A stretch of DNA of 22,274 nucleotides from Coemansia sp. RSA 922 (GCA_027577415.1 JANBQS010000296.1:1-22274), one strand, 5' to 3'. Numbered from the stretch's first letter, positions 8,248 to 18,300 are shown. A program made the numbers and translations. The notes: generated by a model not told the origin, from the letters alone.

Positions 8248-9159
8248 CTAGTCAGTCTTGTCTCCGCCAGAGTGGTCATCCATGGCAAAAGTTGCTGGTG
8301 CATCAGCGTCAGCTCTGACCTGGTGAGGCGTGGGTGCTGCGGGTGTATGCTGAGTCGATGTAGTGCTGCGAGAGGTATAAGCTTCAAGAACGGACCACGC
8401 AACGCCCATCAGCACGATCTGCCACATTGCCGCAATCGAAATAAATAGGCTAGCAACGGGTGTACGCCAATAGTACATCCAGTAGCGCAAGCCGTCGAAT
8501 CTAGCCGCAACCGTCAGCGTAGCCGAGTAGACCTGCAGCGGCTGCGAGAGCGCCAGGCGAGCCGCAACAATAGGCGAATACATTCGGTCATACAGATCAG
8601 TAGCGAGCTCAACACGCAACACCGTAGTTTCTTCCAAAAGGCCCAGAGCCAGCGGTATGGCGCGCACCGCAGTCCGCAAATGCCTCACAGCGGTAGAGCG
8701 ATACGGCAAGATGGCAGTACGAGCAGCATGGTAGACCAGCCCTGCTTTGGCATCGAGCATATCTAGCGAGATCATAAAGTTTCCCAGCTTTTCGTTATAC
8801 TCTGACGTCGGCACGTGGAGATCCAGCGTCACTGTGTAGGCCTGAGACGTGGATAGAAACCGGTAGTTGGGCTTTTTGACAAACCCAATGTATGCTGATG
8901 TGTTGGTAGCCGAAGTGTACTGCAAGTGCACGGAAGCTTCGTGGAGTAGCTTTGGCACGTACAGTTTGTAAAACATGCCATATAGCACTGCTGAGGATAC
9001 CAGTATGGTGGCCAGTGCGGCCGTAGCCAGAGTTACTCGAATAGCTAGCGAGGCGCCGCTACGTGCTGACACCCATGTTGGCAAGCGAGACACCAGAGGA
9101 ATGCTCTGGATCTGCCTCTGCAAGCTTTGGTGGCCGTGGCTATGGTGGTGTTGGGTCAT
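8248..9159 (-). CDS. SEI1: Seipin, lipid-droplet assembly protein of the ER
   Basis: The 303-aa protein has the seipin layout: a short cytosolic His/Gln-rich N-terminus, TM1 at about 39-64, a lumenal beta-rich domain at about 70-230, TM2 at about 235-257, and a polar Ser/Thr/Pro cytosolic tail. The lumenal domain carries the family pattern YTVTLDLHVPTSEYNEKLGN at 108-127, then F-M-I-S-L-D-M-L-D and a later LPYRSTAVRHLR stretch, all typical of adipose-regulatory/seipin proteins. Seipin forms ring oligomers at ER-lipid-droplet contacts and controls droplet number and size. Length is similar to yeast Sei1/Fld1. No intron is needed. It lies downstream of the NHP6-like gene on the same strand and tail-to-tail with AMS1. 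Assigned from motif and topology recognition. Confidence 0.88.
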   Translation of the reverse strand: MTQHHHSHGHQSLQRQIQSIPLVSRLPTWVSARSGASLAIRVTLATAALATILVSSAVLYGMFYKLYVPKLLHEASVHLQYTSATNTSAYIGFVKKPNYRFLSTSQAYTVTLDLHVPTSEYNEKLGNFMISLDMLDAKAGLVYHAARTAILPYRSTAVRHLRTAVRAIPLALGLLEETTVLRVELATDLYDRMYSPIVAARLALSQPLQVYSATLTVAARFDGLRYWMYYWRTPVASLFISIAAMWQIVLMGVAWSVLEAYTSRSTTSTQHTPAAPTPHQVRADADAPATFAMDDHSGGDKTD

Positions 9160-9397
9160 AAGAGGTGATAAAAATAAGTACAGGACTTTTTGAAAATAGA
9201 GAGGACAAAGAAGCTTTAATCATCACCTGTCATGCGTCTGAGCGCTATATGATAATAGCCCCCCCTGAACCCAAAAAGAAAATTTTAAAGAAAAATGATG
9301 TATATTTGACAAATGCAGAATGGAAGACGCAACGAAGCACAAACCAAACCACCTCGTAATGGAGAAAAAAGACTATGTAACAGCAGGTATGAACGAC
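9160..9397. other. Gap between the NHP6-like gene and seipin
   Basis: A 238-bp A-rich stretch between two minus-strand genes. It should hold the NHP6 transcript end and the seipin promoter. No further ORF of interest. Confidence 0.5.
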
Positions 9398-9784
9398 TTA
9401 GTCGCTGTTGTCCGAAGCCTCGACGTGGCTGGCCTTCTCGTTGGCGTATCTAACCTTATCCTTCTCAGCCTCAGCGTTGTAGGGAGCCTTGGCGGCGTCA
9501 CTCAGGTTCTTCCACTTGTCACCAAGGATCTTGCCGATCTGGCCGAAAGACACCTCAGGGTTCTCCTCCTGGACAGTCTTGCGCATAGCCTTGGAGAAAA
9601 ACATGTATGCAGAGAGTGCGCGCTTGGGTCCGGTCTTGGCCTTCTTCTTTCCACGCTTAGCCTTGGGCTCCTTCTCGGTAGTGGCCTTTGCTGCCCGGCT
9701 CGAGGTAGTCTTGGCGACCTTGGTGGGCTTAGTGGCGGGGATGGCGGCGGCCTTGGCGGGTTTGGCGGTAGCAGAGCGAGCCAT
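9398..9784 (-). CDS. NHP6: HMGB-type non-histone chromatin protein, NHP6-like
   Basis: A 128-aa protein with a Lys/Ala/Thr-rich basic tail (1-52, including KAKRGKKKAK at 41-50) followed by one HMG box at about 53-119. The box has the NHP6 hallmarks PKRALSAYMFFSKAMR at its start, NPEVSFGQIGKILGDKWKNL in the middle and PYNAEAEKDKVRYANEK at the end. A short acidic end (EASDNSD) follows. NHP6 proteins bend DNA non-specifically in the minor groove and assist nucleosome reorganisation with FACT and transcription. The N-terminal tail is longer than the roughly 20-residue tail of yeast Nhp6, so this is a somewhat extended version; a generic HMGB protein is the alternative. The ATG is the only sensible start and is preceded by a likely 5'UTR intron. 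Confidence 0.92.
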   Translation of the reverse strand: MARSATAKPAKAAAIPATKPTKVAKTTSSRAAKATTEKEPKAKRGKKKAKTGPKRALSAYMFFSKAMRKTVQEENPEVSFGQIGKILGDKWKNLSDAAKAPYNAEAEKDKVRYANEKASHVEASDNSD

Positions 9785-9792
9785 TGTTAGTT

Positions 9793-9878
9793 CTACATAA
9801 ATAAATGCATATTTGATAGGACAAAAAAAGTTTAGTAATACATGGAAGTTTGCGCAGCAGATGCAGCGGACCAGTTAC
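9793..9878 (-). other. Probable 5'UTR intron of the NHP6-like gene
   Basis: On the minus strand a GTAACT donor (9878-9873) is followed by TACTAAA (9837-9831), close to the ideal fungal branch site, then a T tract and a GTAG acceptor ending at 9793, nine bases before the ATG. The 86-bp size matches the coding introns elsewhere in the window. No transcript evidence is available. Confidence 0.5.
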
Positions 9879-10486
9879 GAGACGAGGGGGTGATGATGAC
9901 GACAGACATACAGTCCACAAAGTCAAGACTATAGCCCTGGCTACAAAGACAAAAACTACATATAGACACGTTACCTTGTATATATGTGAGAGTAAAGCGG
10001 GCTAAGAAAAAAAAAAAAAAGGTATAAGAAAATAAGCTTGGGATGAAGGGGGGAAAAAATAAGCTGGGTGGATGAGAAAAGCAGGGGGAGAAAGCGTGGT
10101 GGGCGGGAGAGCAGGGCAGGGCAGGCTTTAAATGGCGGGCAAGGCAGTGAAAATTTTTGGCTCAGCGAAAAAAAAATGGCATGCAGACGCTTTGCTGCAC
10201 GGACACACAGCCAATCGGTGTAGCGCAAGCGGGGGGAAATGGCGCTGCTGAATTTTTTTCGCGGGCCAAAAATCCACCCACCCCCTTTTGAAACGCGCGC
10301 GCCTTGATGGGCTTTTATTTTTTTCTTTTGCCCAGCCTAATTCGCTGCTGCTTGTGTCAGCCGTGAAGGCCCATTGTCACATATGCCTGGGCTCTTTTTT
10401 TTTTTTTCGCTCTCTCCCTCTTTTTTTTTGTGCCCGCCTGTTCGCTCAGACTCTTTTTCATTCTACTTGCGCCGTTAATAACCTCC
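9879..10486. other. Divergent promoter region between NHP6-like and lipoyl ligase genes
   Basis: About 600 bp without a gene, rich in homopolymer runs (A14 near 10007, T12 near 10394, further A and T runs) and a G-rich purine strip at 10080-10130 containing GGCAGGGCAGGGCAGG-like motifs. Poly(dA:dT) tracts are known to exclude nucleosomes at fungal promoters, so a shared nucleosome-depleted promoter is a reasonable inference. Short ORFs here are low-complexity artefacts. Confidence 0.5.
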
Positions 10487-12023
10487 ATGCTTGGCTTGCT
10501 GCTGCGCTGTCGCACTAGCCTGAGCAGGCTCTATTGTCAGCGCGGTATACACGACGCGCCACCACCGCCAAAGGTAAGTCGAAGGAGAAACTAGTGGAAT
10601 GAACGAAACGCGTCTGCAAGGGGGAGATTTGCTGCGTGGGTGGGGGGCGTGTGGCACTACTGTCGTCCATCATGCTCCCTAATTTACGCTGGGTGGGGAC
10701 GAAAAAAAAAAATAAGGAGCTGCAGGCAAATTGGCACGCCCTTTCCGCTTGTCCGCCACATTCTACTGTCCGTGCTGTCACAGGCGTTGTGCTCTAAACG
10801 CGTCCTCCTTTAATGCCATCCTTGTAGGCACTATGCTACGTCTCGGCGAGCACAGACCCTTACGCCAACCTGGCGTTTGAAGACTGGTAAGCCCCGCCAC
10901 TTAAGCTCCGAGCTAGAGAGTATAAACAAGCACAAACTTAAAAAAAATTTGTCTCCACTGTGTAGGATCTTGCGCAACAGCGATCCGTACTCGTACGTGC
11001 TCTACCTCTGGCGCAACCGGCCGTCCATTGTCATCGGCCGCAACCAGGTAAGCACACTTGCCTTCTCCCGACATCCCAGCCCAATTTTATACGACTTGTT
11101 CGGTTGCTAACCTCCTTGATTTTCCTTTGAAATAAAGGTAGAACCCCTGGAAGGAATGCAACTTGGCGCTGATGGCCGAGCGTGACGTCGTGCTGGCGCG
11201 GCGGTCCAGCGGTGGCGGCGCAGTGTACCATGATCTGGGCAACACCAACTACACTGTGGTCATGCCGCGCGAGGCATTCACGCGCGACATGTGTGCCGAG
11301 ATGGTAGCTAGGGCATTGCAGGCATCGGATATCCCTGCCTACGTCAATGCGCGGCATGACGTGGCAGTGGATGGGCTCAAGATCTCTGGGTCGGCGTTCA
11401 AACTAACCAAGCAGCGGGCATTCCACCACGGCACGATGCTTATTGACGCCGATCTGACGCGGCTTCACGGATGCCTAAAGAGCCAGGCACACGACTGTAT
11501 CGACGCCAAGGGCGTGGCTAGCGTGCCCAGCCCTGTCGTAAACCTGCGCGACTACTCGCTGTCTTTGGACCATTCGTCCTTTTGCGATGCTGTGTTGCGC
11601 CAGTTTGCTAACACCTTTGCTCCGCCCGACGAAGTTACGGTCGTCGATACTGCGGGCGATCAGAGGACCGTAGATGAGCGGTGTCGTATTCAGACTTGGG
11701 ACTGGCTGTATGGCCAAACGCCAGAGTTTACTCACCGGCTACACCGCTCTTTTGCCTGGGCCACAGTCTTTGCCACTGTCACGGCGCGCCATGGCCGTAT
11801 CACTGACGCTTCTATTGGCACTTCTGAATCGGCACTCCAGCCGCCGCCGGGCTCTCGTCTGCTTTTTGCCGACGTCGCTGCTCGCCTCAAGGGCGTGCGC
11901 TACCATCCCTCGGATATCAACGAGTGCCTGCTGTCGGTTATAGACTCTGATAGTCCGCGTGCAAGTGAGTTGTGCGACTGGCTGATATCGAATCTTTCGT
12001 ATAACACCATTAGCTCCGCGTGA
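10487..12023 (+). CDS. AIM22: Mitochondrial lipoate-protein ligase / lipoyltransferase, LplA/Aim22 family (4 exons)
   Basis: Spliced model: join(10487..10573, 10828..10886, 10966..11047, 11142..12023), giving 369 aa. All three introns have GTAAG donors and TAG acceptors (10574-10827, 10887-10965, 11048-11141), and CTAAAC or CTAAC branch sites are visible in the first and third. Exon 1 encodes a mitochondrial presequence (MLGLLLRCRTSLSRLY...). Exons 2-3 give the family's N-terminal stretch, STDPYANLAFEDW joined to ILRN, then LWRNRPSIVIGRNQ joined to NPWKECN. Exon 4 holds RRSSGGGAVYHDLGN (96-110), KISGSAFKL with the likely lipoyl-AMP-contacting Lys156, HHGTMLID (170-177), and WDWLYGQTPEF of the accessory domain. 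These proteins attach or transfer lipoate to E2 subunits and GcvH in mitochondria. Fungal Aim22/Lip3-type enzymes are acyl transferases as often as true ligases, and the sequence alone does not decide. Confidence 0.9.
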
Positions 12024-12659
12024 TATAGAATAATGTACAGCTGATACCTCTTTCTGCGGCTTTTGGGCGTGTGATAAATATAATTTAACTTTTTCTTTCA
12101 CAGGTGATTTTCCTATTGACTCTTTTTCAATTTGCTTATGAACGACGGTGTTTCTTCTGATTTGTTTCGATGGGTACACCCAGCCTCTGTTGTTGCTGTC
12201 GGCCCTCACTCTCTTTGGCCTGGCAGCGCATATTTTTCCTCGGCAAACCGCACGTCCTCTGCTGCTCGCATGTCACTTGCACGGGCTGCTGACATTGACA
12301 CCTCCAAAATACACCCAGCTTCCATTAGTATAAACGACGGCAGTTGGCACTTTCAGCGCCACCATCCCAAGCTCTGAAGAGGATGGTTGCTGCTAATCGC
12401 CGCAAAAGAAAACAATGAGTTAATGTGGCTGCGGACCAAAACAAATCACTCGCTCATGCGCATATATAAATATCAACCCTCCTCTCCCGCCCTACCCTGT
12501 GTCGCGGGTCTGTTTGTCACGCTACCCTTTCTTCTTTTCTTTTCCTTTTTTTTTACCTACAACGTTTAGCTTTGTGTGAACATCGTCTATTAGTATTGAA
12601 AACACATTCCAGTCGTTCTACTGCTTTTACCCCATATAAACACATCTTCCACAACAAAC
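12024..12659. other. Intergenic region with one weak small ORF
   Basis: An ATG-initiated ORF at 12138-12377 (79 aa, Ser/Ala/His-rich, no recognisable domain) is preceded by a convincing 3' splice-site-like tract (TTTTTCTTTCACAG at 12091-12104), but no matching exon was found upstream. A second frame over the same bases is hydrophobic (about 60 codons) but lacks an ATG. Neither is strong enough to call. TATA-like elements (CATATATAAATA at 12461) and a T/C tract near 12530-12555 belong to the promoter of the next gene. Confidence 0.4.
12635..12640 (+). promoter_or_regulatory. TATA-like element close to the 172-aa gene start
   Basis: TATAAA only 20 bp before the ATG at 12660. That is unusually close for a functional TATA box, so it may be leader sequence; the TATATAAATA at about 12463 is at a more usual distance. 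Confidence 0.25.
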
Positions 12660-13178
12660 ATGGCCCGCTATACTCCGTGTGACGTACCCGAGTCACCCAT
12701 AGTCATCATTTCCACAAACGGACCGTCCGTCCTATCCACGTCACTAGCTCCGGACTCGTCTCAGCTGCTGCGGACCCCTGTCATGGACATCTCCGACGAC
12801 GTGCTAGTCGCGCATATATCATCCAATAGAGACGTTGCCGATGTTCGTCAACTGCTGACCAAAAACGCTAATGCTCGCTGCCTAGTCCAGTTTAGCTCTG
12901 GTTCTGGAGTCAGTATCATGACTTTGCGGGACGACGGGTTTGTGTGGAACCAGGAAATATTCCTGTCTAGATACTCTGGAGAATATGCCAGTGTAGCGAG
13001 ACGCAATCCCTTCTTACGCCGCATGCATAACTCACCTCGCCATTCCTCTGCCAGCAGCACGGACAACAGCGACTCTTCTTCGTTTCACCAATCAAGCGAC
13101 CCTGAAGAAGATGAGGAAACTGATGAGGGCGAGCTCATGATGATCGACGTTGTCTCTGTTCACGAGATCCGTTTATAG
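12660..13178 (+). CDS. Unrecognised 172-aa protein with Ser-rich and acidic tail
   Basis: A complete ORF with ATG in good context (AACATGGCC) and stop TAG at 13176-13178. Residues 1-40 are Pro/Ser-rich. Residues 42-120 look ordered, with alternating hydrophobic residues (DISDDVLVAHISSNRDVADV, then CLVQFSSGSGVSIMTLRDDG) and WNQEIFLSRY. Residues 120-160 are Ser-rich and then strongly acidic (DPEEDEETDEGE). The end (MMIDVVSVHEIRL) is hydrophobic again. There are no membrane segments, signal peptide or Cys motifs. I do not recognise a family. A short ordered core with a phosphorylatable/acidic tail would fit an adaptor or regulatory subunit, but that is speculation. It is taken as real from length, a promoter-like upstream region and the ordered core. 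Confidence 0.65.
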   Translation: MARYTPCDVPESPIVIISTNGPSVLSTSLAPDSSQLLRTPVMDISDDVLVAHISSNRDVADVRQLLTKNANARCLVQFSSGSGVSIMTLRDDGFVWNQEIFLSRYSGEYASVARRNPFLRRMHNSPRHSSASSTDNSDSSSFHQSSDPEEDEETDEGELMMIDVVSVHEIRL

Positions 13179-13833
13179 TACACAATTTTTATTTTTCTCT
13201 ACTATATTCTGCATTGATCGTTGATCTACCGGATCTGCACCGTTACATGATGGTCCGTCTAGCCCAAACAGAGTAGGCTTTTTTTTGTACAGAAGAGCCA
13301 CGCTGTCTTTATTTTGCTGGCCAATCGTTGGTCTTCTAAAATTACTCCACAAACTATAGTTCCTGGATGAGTAGGGGGGCGAGAAGTGGCGGTAAACGCA
13401 TGCCCACTGTTATCTCTACTTCTCGTCTAATAACTTTTTGAGTGTGGCTACGACGCCGTCTACTACCTTGTCTATACTCTCTTCATGTTCACCCCCCTTC
13501 TACTCGCTTATCTGCCGTAGAATACATTATTGCGCCAACAAATATTTGCCTCTGTACCTTTCATCGTCCTCCCCACTTTTTTTTTTCCCCCTTCCGCCTT
13601 TCTTTTTCTCTCCCTGATACACGGACAGGTACACACCCTTCTCTCCTTCTCTTCTTGATATCCGCCTCCTTTGTTGTTGTAGTTTTTTATATTCTATTCT
13701 GCCTCACTCCTGGCTGTTTATCTATTTTTGCTTTATAGCAGCAAACTTTCACCCACTGGACCGCGGTTTTGAATTCATTTCGAGTTTAAGCATCGTGCAT
13801 TTTACTAGTCCACACCTATAAAAAAAAAGAAGC
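13179..13833. other. Promoter-side intergenic region upstream of the elongase
   Basis: No gene seen. Strongly pyrimidine-rich from 13440 to 13735, with long C/T runs, and a CCAAT motif within GGCCAATCG at about 13319. A 98-codon ORF at 13442 is only the translation of this CT-rich strip. The bases just before the elongase ATG are A-rich (AAAAAAAAGAAGCATGG). Confidence 0.5.
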
Positions 13834-15199
13834 ATGGCCGAAGTTAACCCGTTCTCGCTCTCTGGGACCCAGTACTCGCAGCACTGGCCGTCGCTGATAA
13901 GTCCAGACTACTGGCTGAACCAGGGCTTTATCTTTGCCACAGGGCAGCCAAAGTCAGCGTGGCGCTGGAACCCGGGAACGACATTTCTCTCGACTCAGCG
14001 CGGCGTGCTCTCTGGTGTCGTGATTTACTTGGCCATGGTGTTTGGCGGTCAGATAATAATGAAGAAGGTTCCCAAGCCTATCCGCCTCAAGCGCATTACT
14101 CAGGCGCACAATTTGCTGCTAACGATTATCTCGGGCTTTTTGCTCTTGGCCTTTATGGAGCAATGCCTGCCGGCATGGCGCGATAAGGGGTTTTTCTTTA
14201 CAATCTGTGGTTCAGAGTCGTGGACTCAGTCTATGGAGGTTATCTACTACCTCAATTACCTGACAAAATGGCTCGAGTTTGTCGATACCGCGCTCCTGAT
14301 CCTCAAAAAGAAGAAGCTCGAGTTCTTGCACTACTACCACCACTCGCTTACTATGGTCCTGTGCTTTGAGGAGTTGCTTGGTCGCGTCTCTGTGGTAAGT
14401 TTCTGGAGATTATTATCTTCCTTTTGCAAAGTTTGATTATTACCTTGCTACTGCGTGACAGGGTCGCCTACTTATCTCCTGCATTTTGCGCCACCTTTTT
14501 TACTCTCATCTCTAGTTAATAGAGATGAGAGATATCTGTGAGGTGTCATTACTGTTGGCTACTTTTATTGCACACGACCTCTTGCATATAAGCAAAAAGG
14601 CACTCTGCTCCCCTTTTTTTTTGTTGTGTCTTGCATGTATATGCACCTGACATTTTTTCATTTGCCCTAAAAGATCGCTGAGATTTCCAGAAAGAATATC
14701 CACTGGATAAACTCTATGTATTTGTATATTGAGCCGAATACGTTGTTTGATAATTTTTATACTAATTCACATTTTTTTGTTGTTACTGCTTTTATAGGCA
14801 TGGATCATTTGCTCGATCAATCTGCTTGTACACGTCATTATGTATTATTACTACTTTTTGGCGTCTTGCGGTAAGCGCGTTTGGTGGAAGGAGATTGTTA
14901 CTACTCTTCAGATCGTCCAATTCGTCGTTGATCTCGGCCTATGCTACTTCTGTCTGTACACACATATCACCTTCCATGCCGTCGTTCCGCTGCCCAGCAT
15001 TGGCGCCGACTGCCGTGGTACTCGTCTGGCCGCTTACTATGGATGTGTCTTGCTCTCGTCGTATCTCTTGCTCTTTGTCCAGTTCTTCATCAAGACCTAT
15101 ATCAAGGGTGAGAAGGGCGGTCACTTGGGCTTCCGTGCCATGAACTACGATGACTTGAAGTCGAAAAAGGTCGTCGAAAAGGTCGAAAAGACAGAATAA
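13834..15199 (+). CDS. ELO-family very-long-chain fatty acid elongase (2 exons)
   Basis: Spliced model: join(13834..14394, 14798..15199), 320 aa. The donor is GTG|GTAAGT and the acceptor TTTATAG|GCA, both in phase 0, joining GRVSV to AWIICSINLLVHVIMYYYY, which restores the usual ELO sequence across the junction. The ELO histidine box HYYHH is at 166-170, preceded by KWLEFVDTALLILKKKKLEFL. Six to seven hydrophobic segments span the protein, and the C-terminus is Lys-rich (KSKKVVEKVEKTE), typical of ER residents. ELO proteins are the ER condensing enzymes that join malonyl-CoA to acyl-CoA, the first step of elongation for sphingolipid and membrane fatty acids. The protein resembles the fungal Elo1/Elo2/Elo3 group; which chain length it serves cannot be read from sequence. 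Its end converges on the Mms22-like gene, with 140 bp between stops. Confidence 0.93.
14395..14797 (+). other. Long intron of the elongase gene
   Basis: A 403-bp intron, about four times the size of most other introns in the window. It has a second plausible acceptor (GCGTGACAG ending at 14460), which would give a 66-bp intron but reads into stops soon after. It also contains a perfect hairpin at 14503-14531. Confidence 0.85.
14503..14531. repeat. Perfect inverted repeat (hairpin) inside the elongase intron
   Basis: CTCTCATCTCT (14503-14513) pairs with AGAGATGAGAG (14521-14531). One more A-T pair (14514 with 14520) gives a 12-bp stem and a 5-base loop, GTTAA. No mismatches. Confidence 0.9.
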
Positions 15200-15339
15200 A
15201 GATACTAAATTATACACTTTTTTCCTTCTCATTTTTTTTACATCTCGTTGCTACTCGTTTTTAAAAAAATAAAGCACACAATTCATATATTTTTTATACC
15301 AATATGTATTTTGACAAAAAATAAAGTAAACATTTATGA
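15200..15339. other. Shared 3' region of two convergent genes
   Basis: A 140-bp AT-rich stretch between stop codons. AATAAA motifs at 15196 and near 15268 (plus strand) and TTTATTTTTTGT-like sequence read on the minus strand are candidate polyadenylation elements for the elongase and Mms22-like transcripts. Confidence 0.5.
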
Positions 15340-18300
15340 TTAAATTGCTGACGTTTTTGGCAACACTAAGTTTGGCGGTAATGCAAAGTTTGTGCAGTTG
15401 TCGCGTACCAGAGCTGTTACACGCTCGGCCATAGCATCAACAAGTTTACGCGTATCGTTGACGCCATGCATGCGCCGCCGACTCTCAGCCTGTACTTCTT
15501 GTTGTGTTCTCAGTAAGCGCGCAACCCACGACGCAAACACTTGCTGGTGCATGCCCGTATCCGCAGCCATGTTCTTCAGCACGCGTCCAATGAGCGAGAC
15601 AGCCAGCGAAGCCGCACTCTGATACCGGTCTTGTGCAATGTCAGTCGTGTCCCTGTCCATTGCGCTATCACGCAGCGTGCCTTGACCTTGGCCAACCAAT
15701 CGAAGCTGGTGCAGCACAGGCAGCGCGCCAGCAAAGACAGCCAGCACAGCAGCTTTCTCGTCAGCCCACGCCAGCTGTGCAGCTAGCTGCTCTACGTAGA
15801 CAATTAGGCGCAAATCGCACACGGAGGCAAACCACACGTCCTTGAGCAAAACATCCAAACGCTCCAAATGCTGACCCTTTTTGCGCGTCACATCGATAGC
15901 CGCCACAGCAAATTGCACCAGCACCAAGCGCTGACCATACGAGTCCGGAATCAGATACAGGGTATCGCGTCCGTACTCGTCAAGGAAGCTCTCCCATGTA
16001 CGCAGTCCAGCGTCAACGCAAGCGGACACCATATTAACCAACATGCCGACTGTCAGTTCAAGTGCGCGCAAGTGGTGTCGTTGTCCAGATGGATCTGCCA
16101 TGGAGCTAGTGGAAAGCGAGGAGAACTTTTGCGCAATATGCTGTCGCAGTCCAGGGATGTACTGCTCGTGGACAACGTGCAAGATAGCCGTGTCGATAGC
16201 TGCAAACGGTGCGCGCCGCTCGAGCTCTGCTGCCTCTGCTGCGATATCCAAGAGATCCATGCTGTCAAACATAGCAAAGTCCATCTGGCTATCCTCGCCG
16301 CCGCCGTTATTATCAATTGCCGCCACAGCCGTCTCTCCTCCACTGAAAGCACTATCAACTACACTTGCCCTTGTGTCAGTCTGCTCAGTGGCCGTCACCG
16401 CTCTCTGCCAGGCACCAAGCACCGCCATCAGTCGCTTCAGCAATGGAATATGCATGCTAGGATGCGCAATAGCCTCGCTACCAGTTGCTAGCCTCAACAC
16501 AGACGGCGACTTTAGCGCTGCCAGCACAAGTAAAAGTACTGTTGGCGTATGCTCAGCTATAGCGGCGCTAGTCAACACACGAGTCAGATACATCATCGCA
16601 TAGTCAGCGAGTCCCCACAGCGCCGCTGCTGGTGCCATATCGCCGCCAACGGCTTGCTGACTGCTGGCCGCACACTCGAATACTACGACGTTCAGCGACT
16701 CACTCCAGCCACCAATCGCCATTTTCAACGCACTGTAGTAGTCTTTAACATCCGCTGGTATTACCGCGTCTGTTGCTGTCGTATCGCATTCAACCAGCAG
16801 CTCCACAACTCGGGTAGCACTACTTCCACACCCCTCTAGCGCCCTTCTGAGATTCAATGCGATAATCGTTGCTGCTGCCGACCAGGCCTCAAAGTACACT
16901 CGGCGTGCCGTCTGGTTGCTCGACTCTTTGAATCTGAGCATCGATTGGAGCTGCGTGTAAAGACGTACCGATCTGACCACGTCGCTGGGGATCGCGTGTA
17001 AAAAGAATATAAATACAGAGTAGTAGTTCGCCAGCGTCGACAAATGCGAGCCGACGGTCGAGCTGTCAAACGTCAAAATGACCGTGGGTAGCAGCTTGGA
17101 TACCGTCGAGCGCACATCGCGCAAGGTGCGTCTATGCTCCTTGGATGCCGCTGGAGCCACCCTCAGCTGCGCAATCCACTCGCCTAGAGACCTGTCGAGG
17201 GCTTTGAGCCATAGCATGGTGCAAGTATCCGACGGCTCGCTCGCTCTATCCACTGCCCCGCTATAACGCGTAAAGAAGCGCGGGAGTGATGGCGGCGGCT
17301 CGATGCTCAGCGAGCAAAACCTTCTACTCTCCAAGTACCGATACAGTGTCATGTACAACGGACTGCTGGGCCCAACGCCAATTCCCTCGTCAACAACAAC
17401 GCTGTGAATGCGGAAATACGTCTGACGGACCCAGAGCTCTTCCGACGGACGTAAGCGCACAGTCTGGCTATCGCCATTGTCTCGTTCGGTACTAATTAGT
17501 TGCTTCTCAGTGGCAACTTCAACAAGCTTCAGCAGCGCTTTATGACACAGCCTGTTTGAGTGCGGGGCTGCGATACCCTCCGAGTTTAGCCTAGTTAGTG
17601 GTAGCAGATAGACAACGGCAGACCAAAGACTGGCGGCTAGTTGGCGATCACTCTTAGCGCTCGACGTACATACTTGCAAAACTGCCGACCACATCCCAGC
17701 GACTGGCACAACATCCATTGCCGACCATCCCTCAGTCGACGAGTCGGAAACAGGCGGCCCTGAAGAGTGGCCAGGGAATAGGTGAATCAGAGCAACCCAA
17801 GTCTGCTCCATCGGCCCCAGCCGCTGCGCCTTCTGGCGGTGCGCCGAGGTATTGAGTATTAGTAACCTCACGGTCACTTTGAGACAGTCATCGATCCCAG
17901 TCTTGAATCGGTCAACCGACCACTGCGAGTCCAATTCGTCCTCCTCGCCCACAGCACGAGGGCCAAGGCTGCCCTGTGCTGATACAACTCGGCCAAACAC
18001 AAGCGCCAACTGCAGCATAGATACCGAGAATGAAAAGGCTATCGATGCAGCCAGCTGCATGTCAAACTTGTCCTTACCCGCTAGCTGGCTTAGACGGGCC
18101 AAGCTATCACGCGCACAACATGACAGCCTTTGAGCCAACTGGGACAAGTCCGCCTTGGAGCTGGCTTTGGATGCAATGTAATGCTGCGAGTATTCGGTCC
18201 ATCGAAAGATACTGAGCTCTGTGTCACTGATGCTGCTTGTCTGACATGTTTCGGCGTTGACACCGAGGATCTCGTACCAGAGAATGAATAGCGTGCTGTA

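Noticed and set aside
10394..10440. Long T runs as Pol III terminators of a small RNA gene
   Set aside because: No A-box or B-box pair or tRNA-like fold is visible upstream; homopolymer runs are common across this promoter.
11163..12023. Lipoyl ligase read as a single intronless ORF
   Set aside because: It would begin at a TTG and lack the family's N-terminal LWRN...VIGRNQNPW region, which is restored exactly by three well-formed introns.
14395..14436. Read-through end of elongase exon 1
   Set aside because: These bases follow a GTAAGT donor, and the protein would stop right after the histidine-box region, losing about 130 conserved residues.
16043..16603. 186-codon plus-strand ORF inside the Mms22-like gene
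   Set aside because: Antisense shadow with Ser/Ala-biased composition; the same holds for the ORF at 19304-19861.
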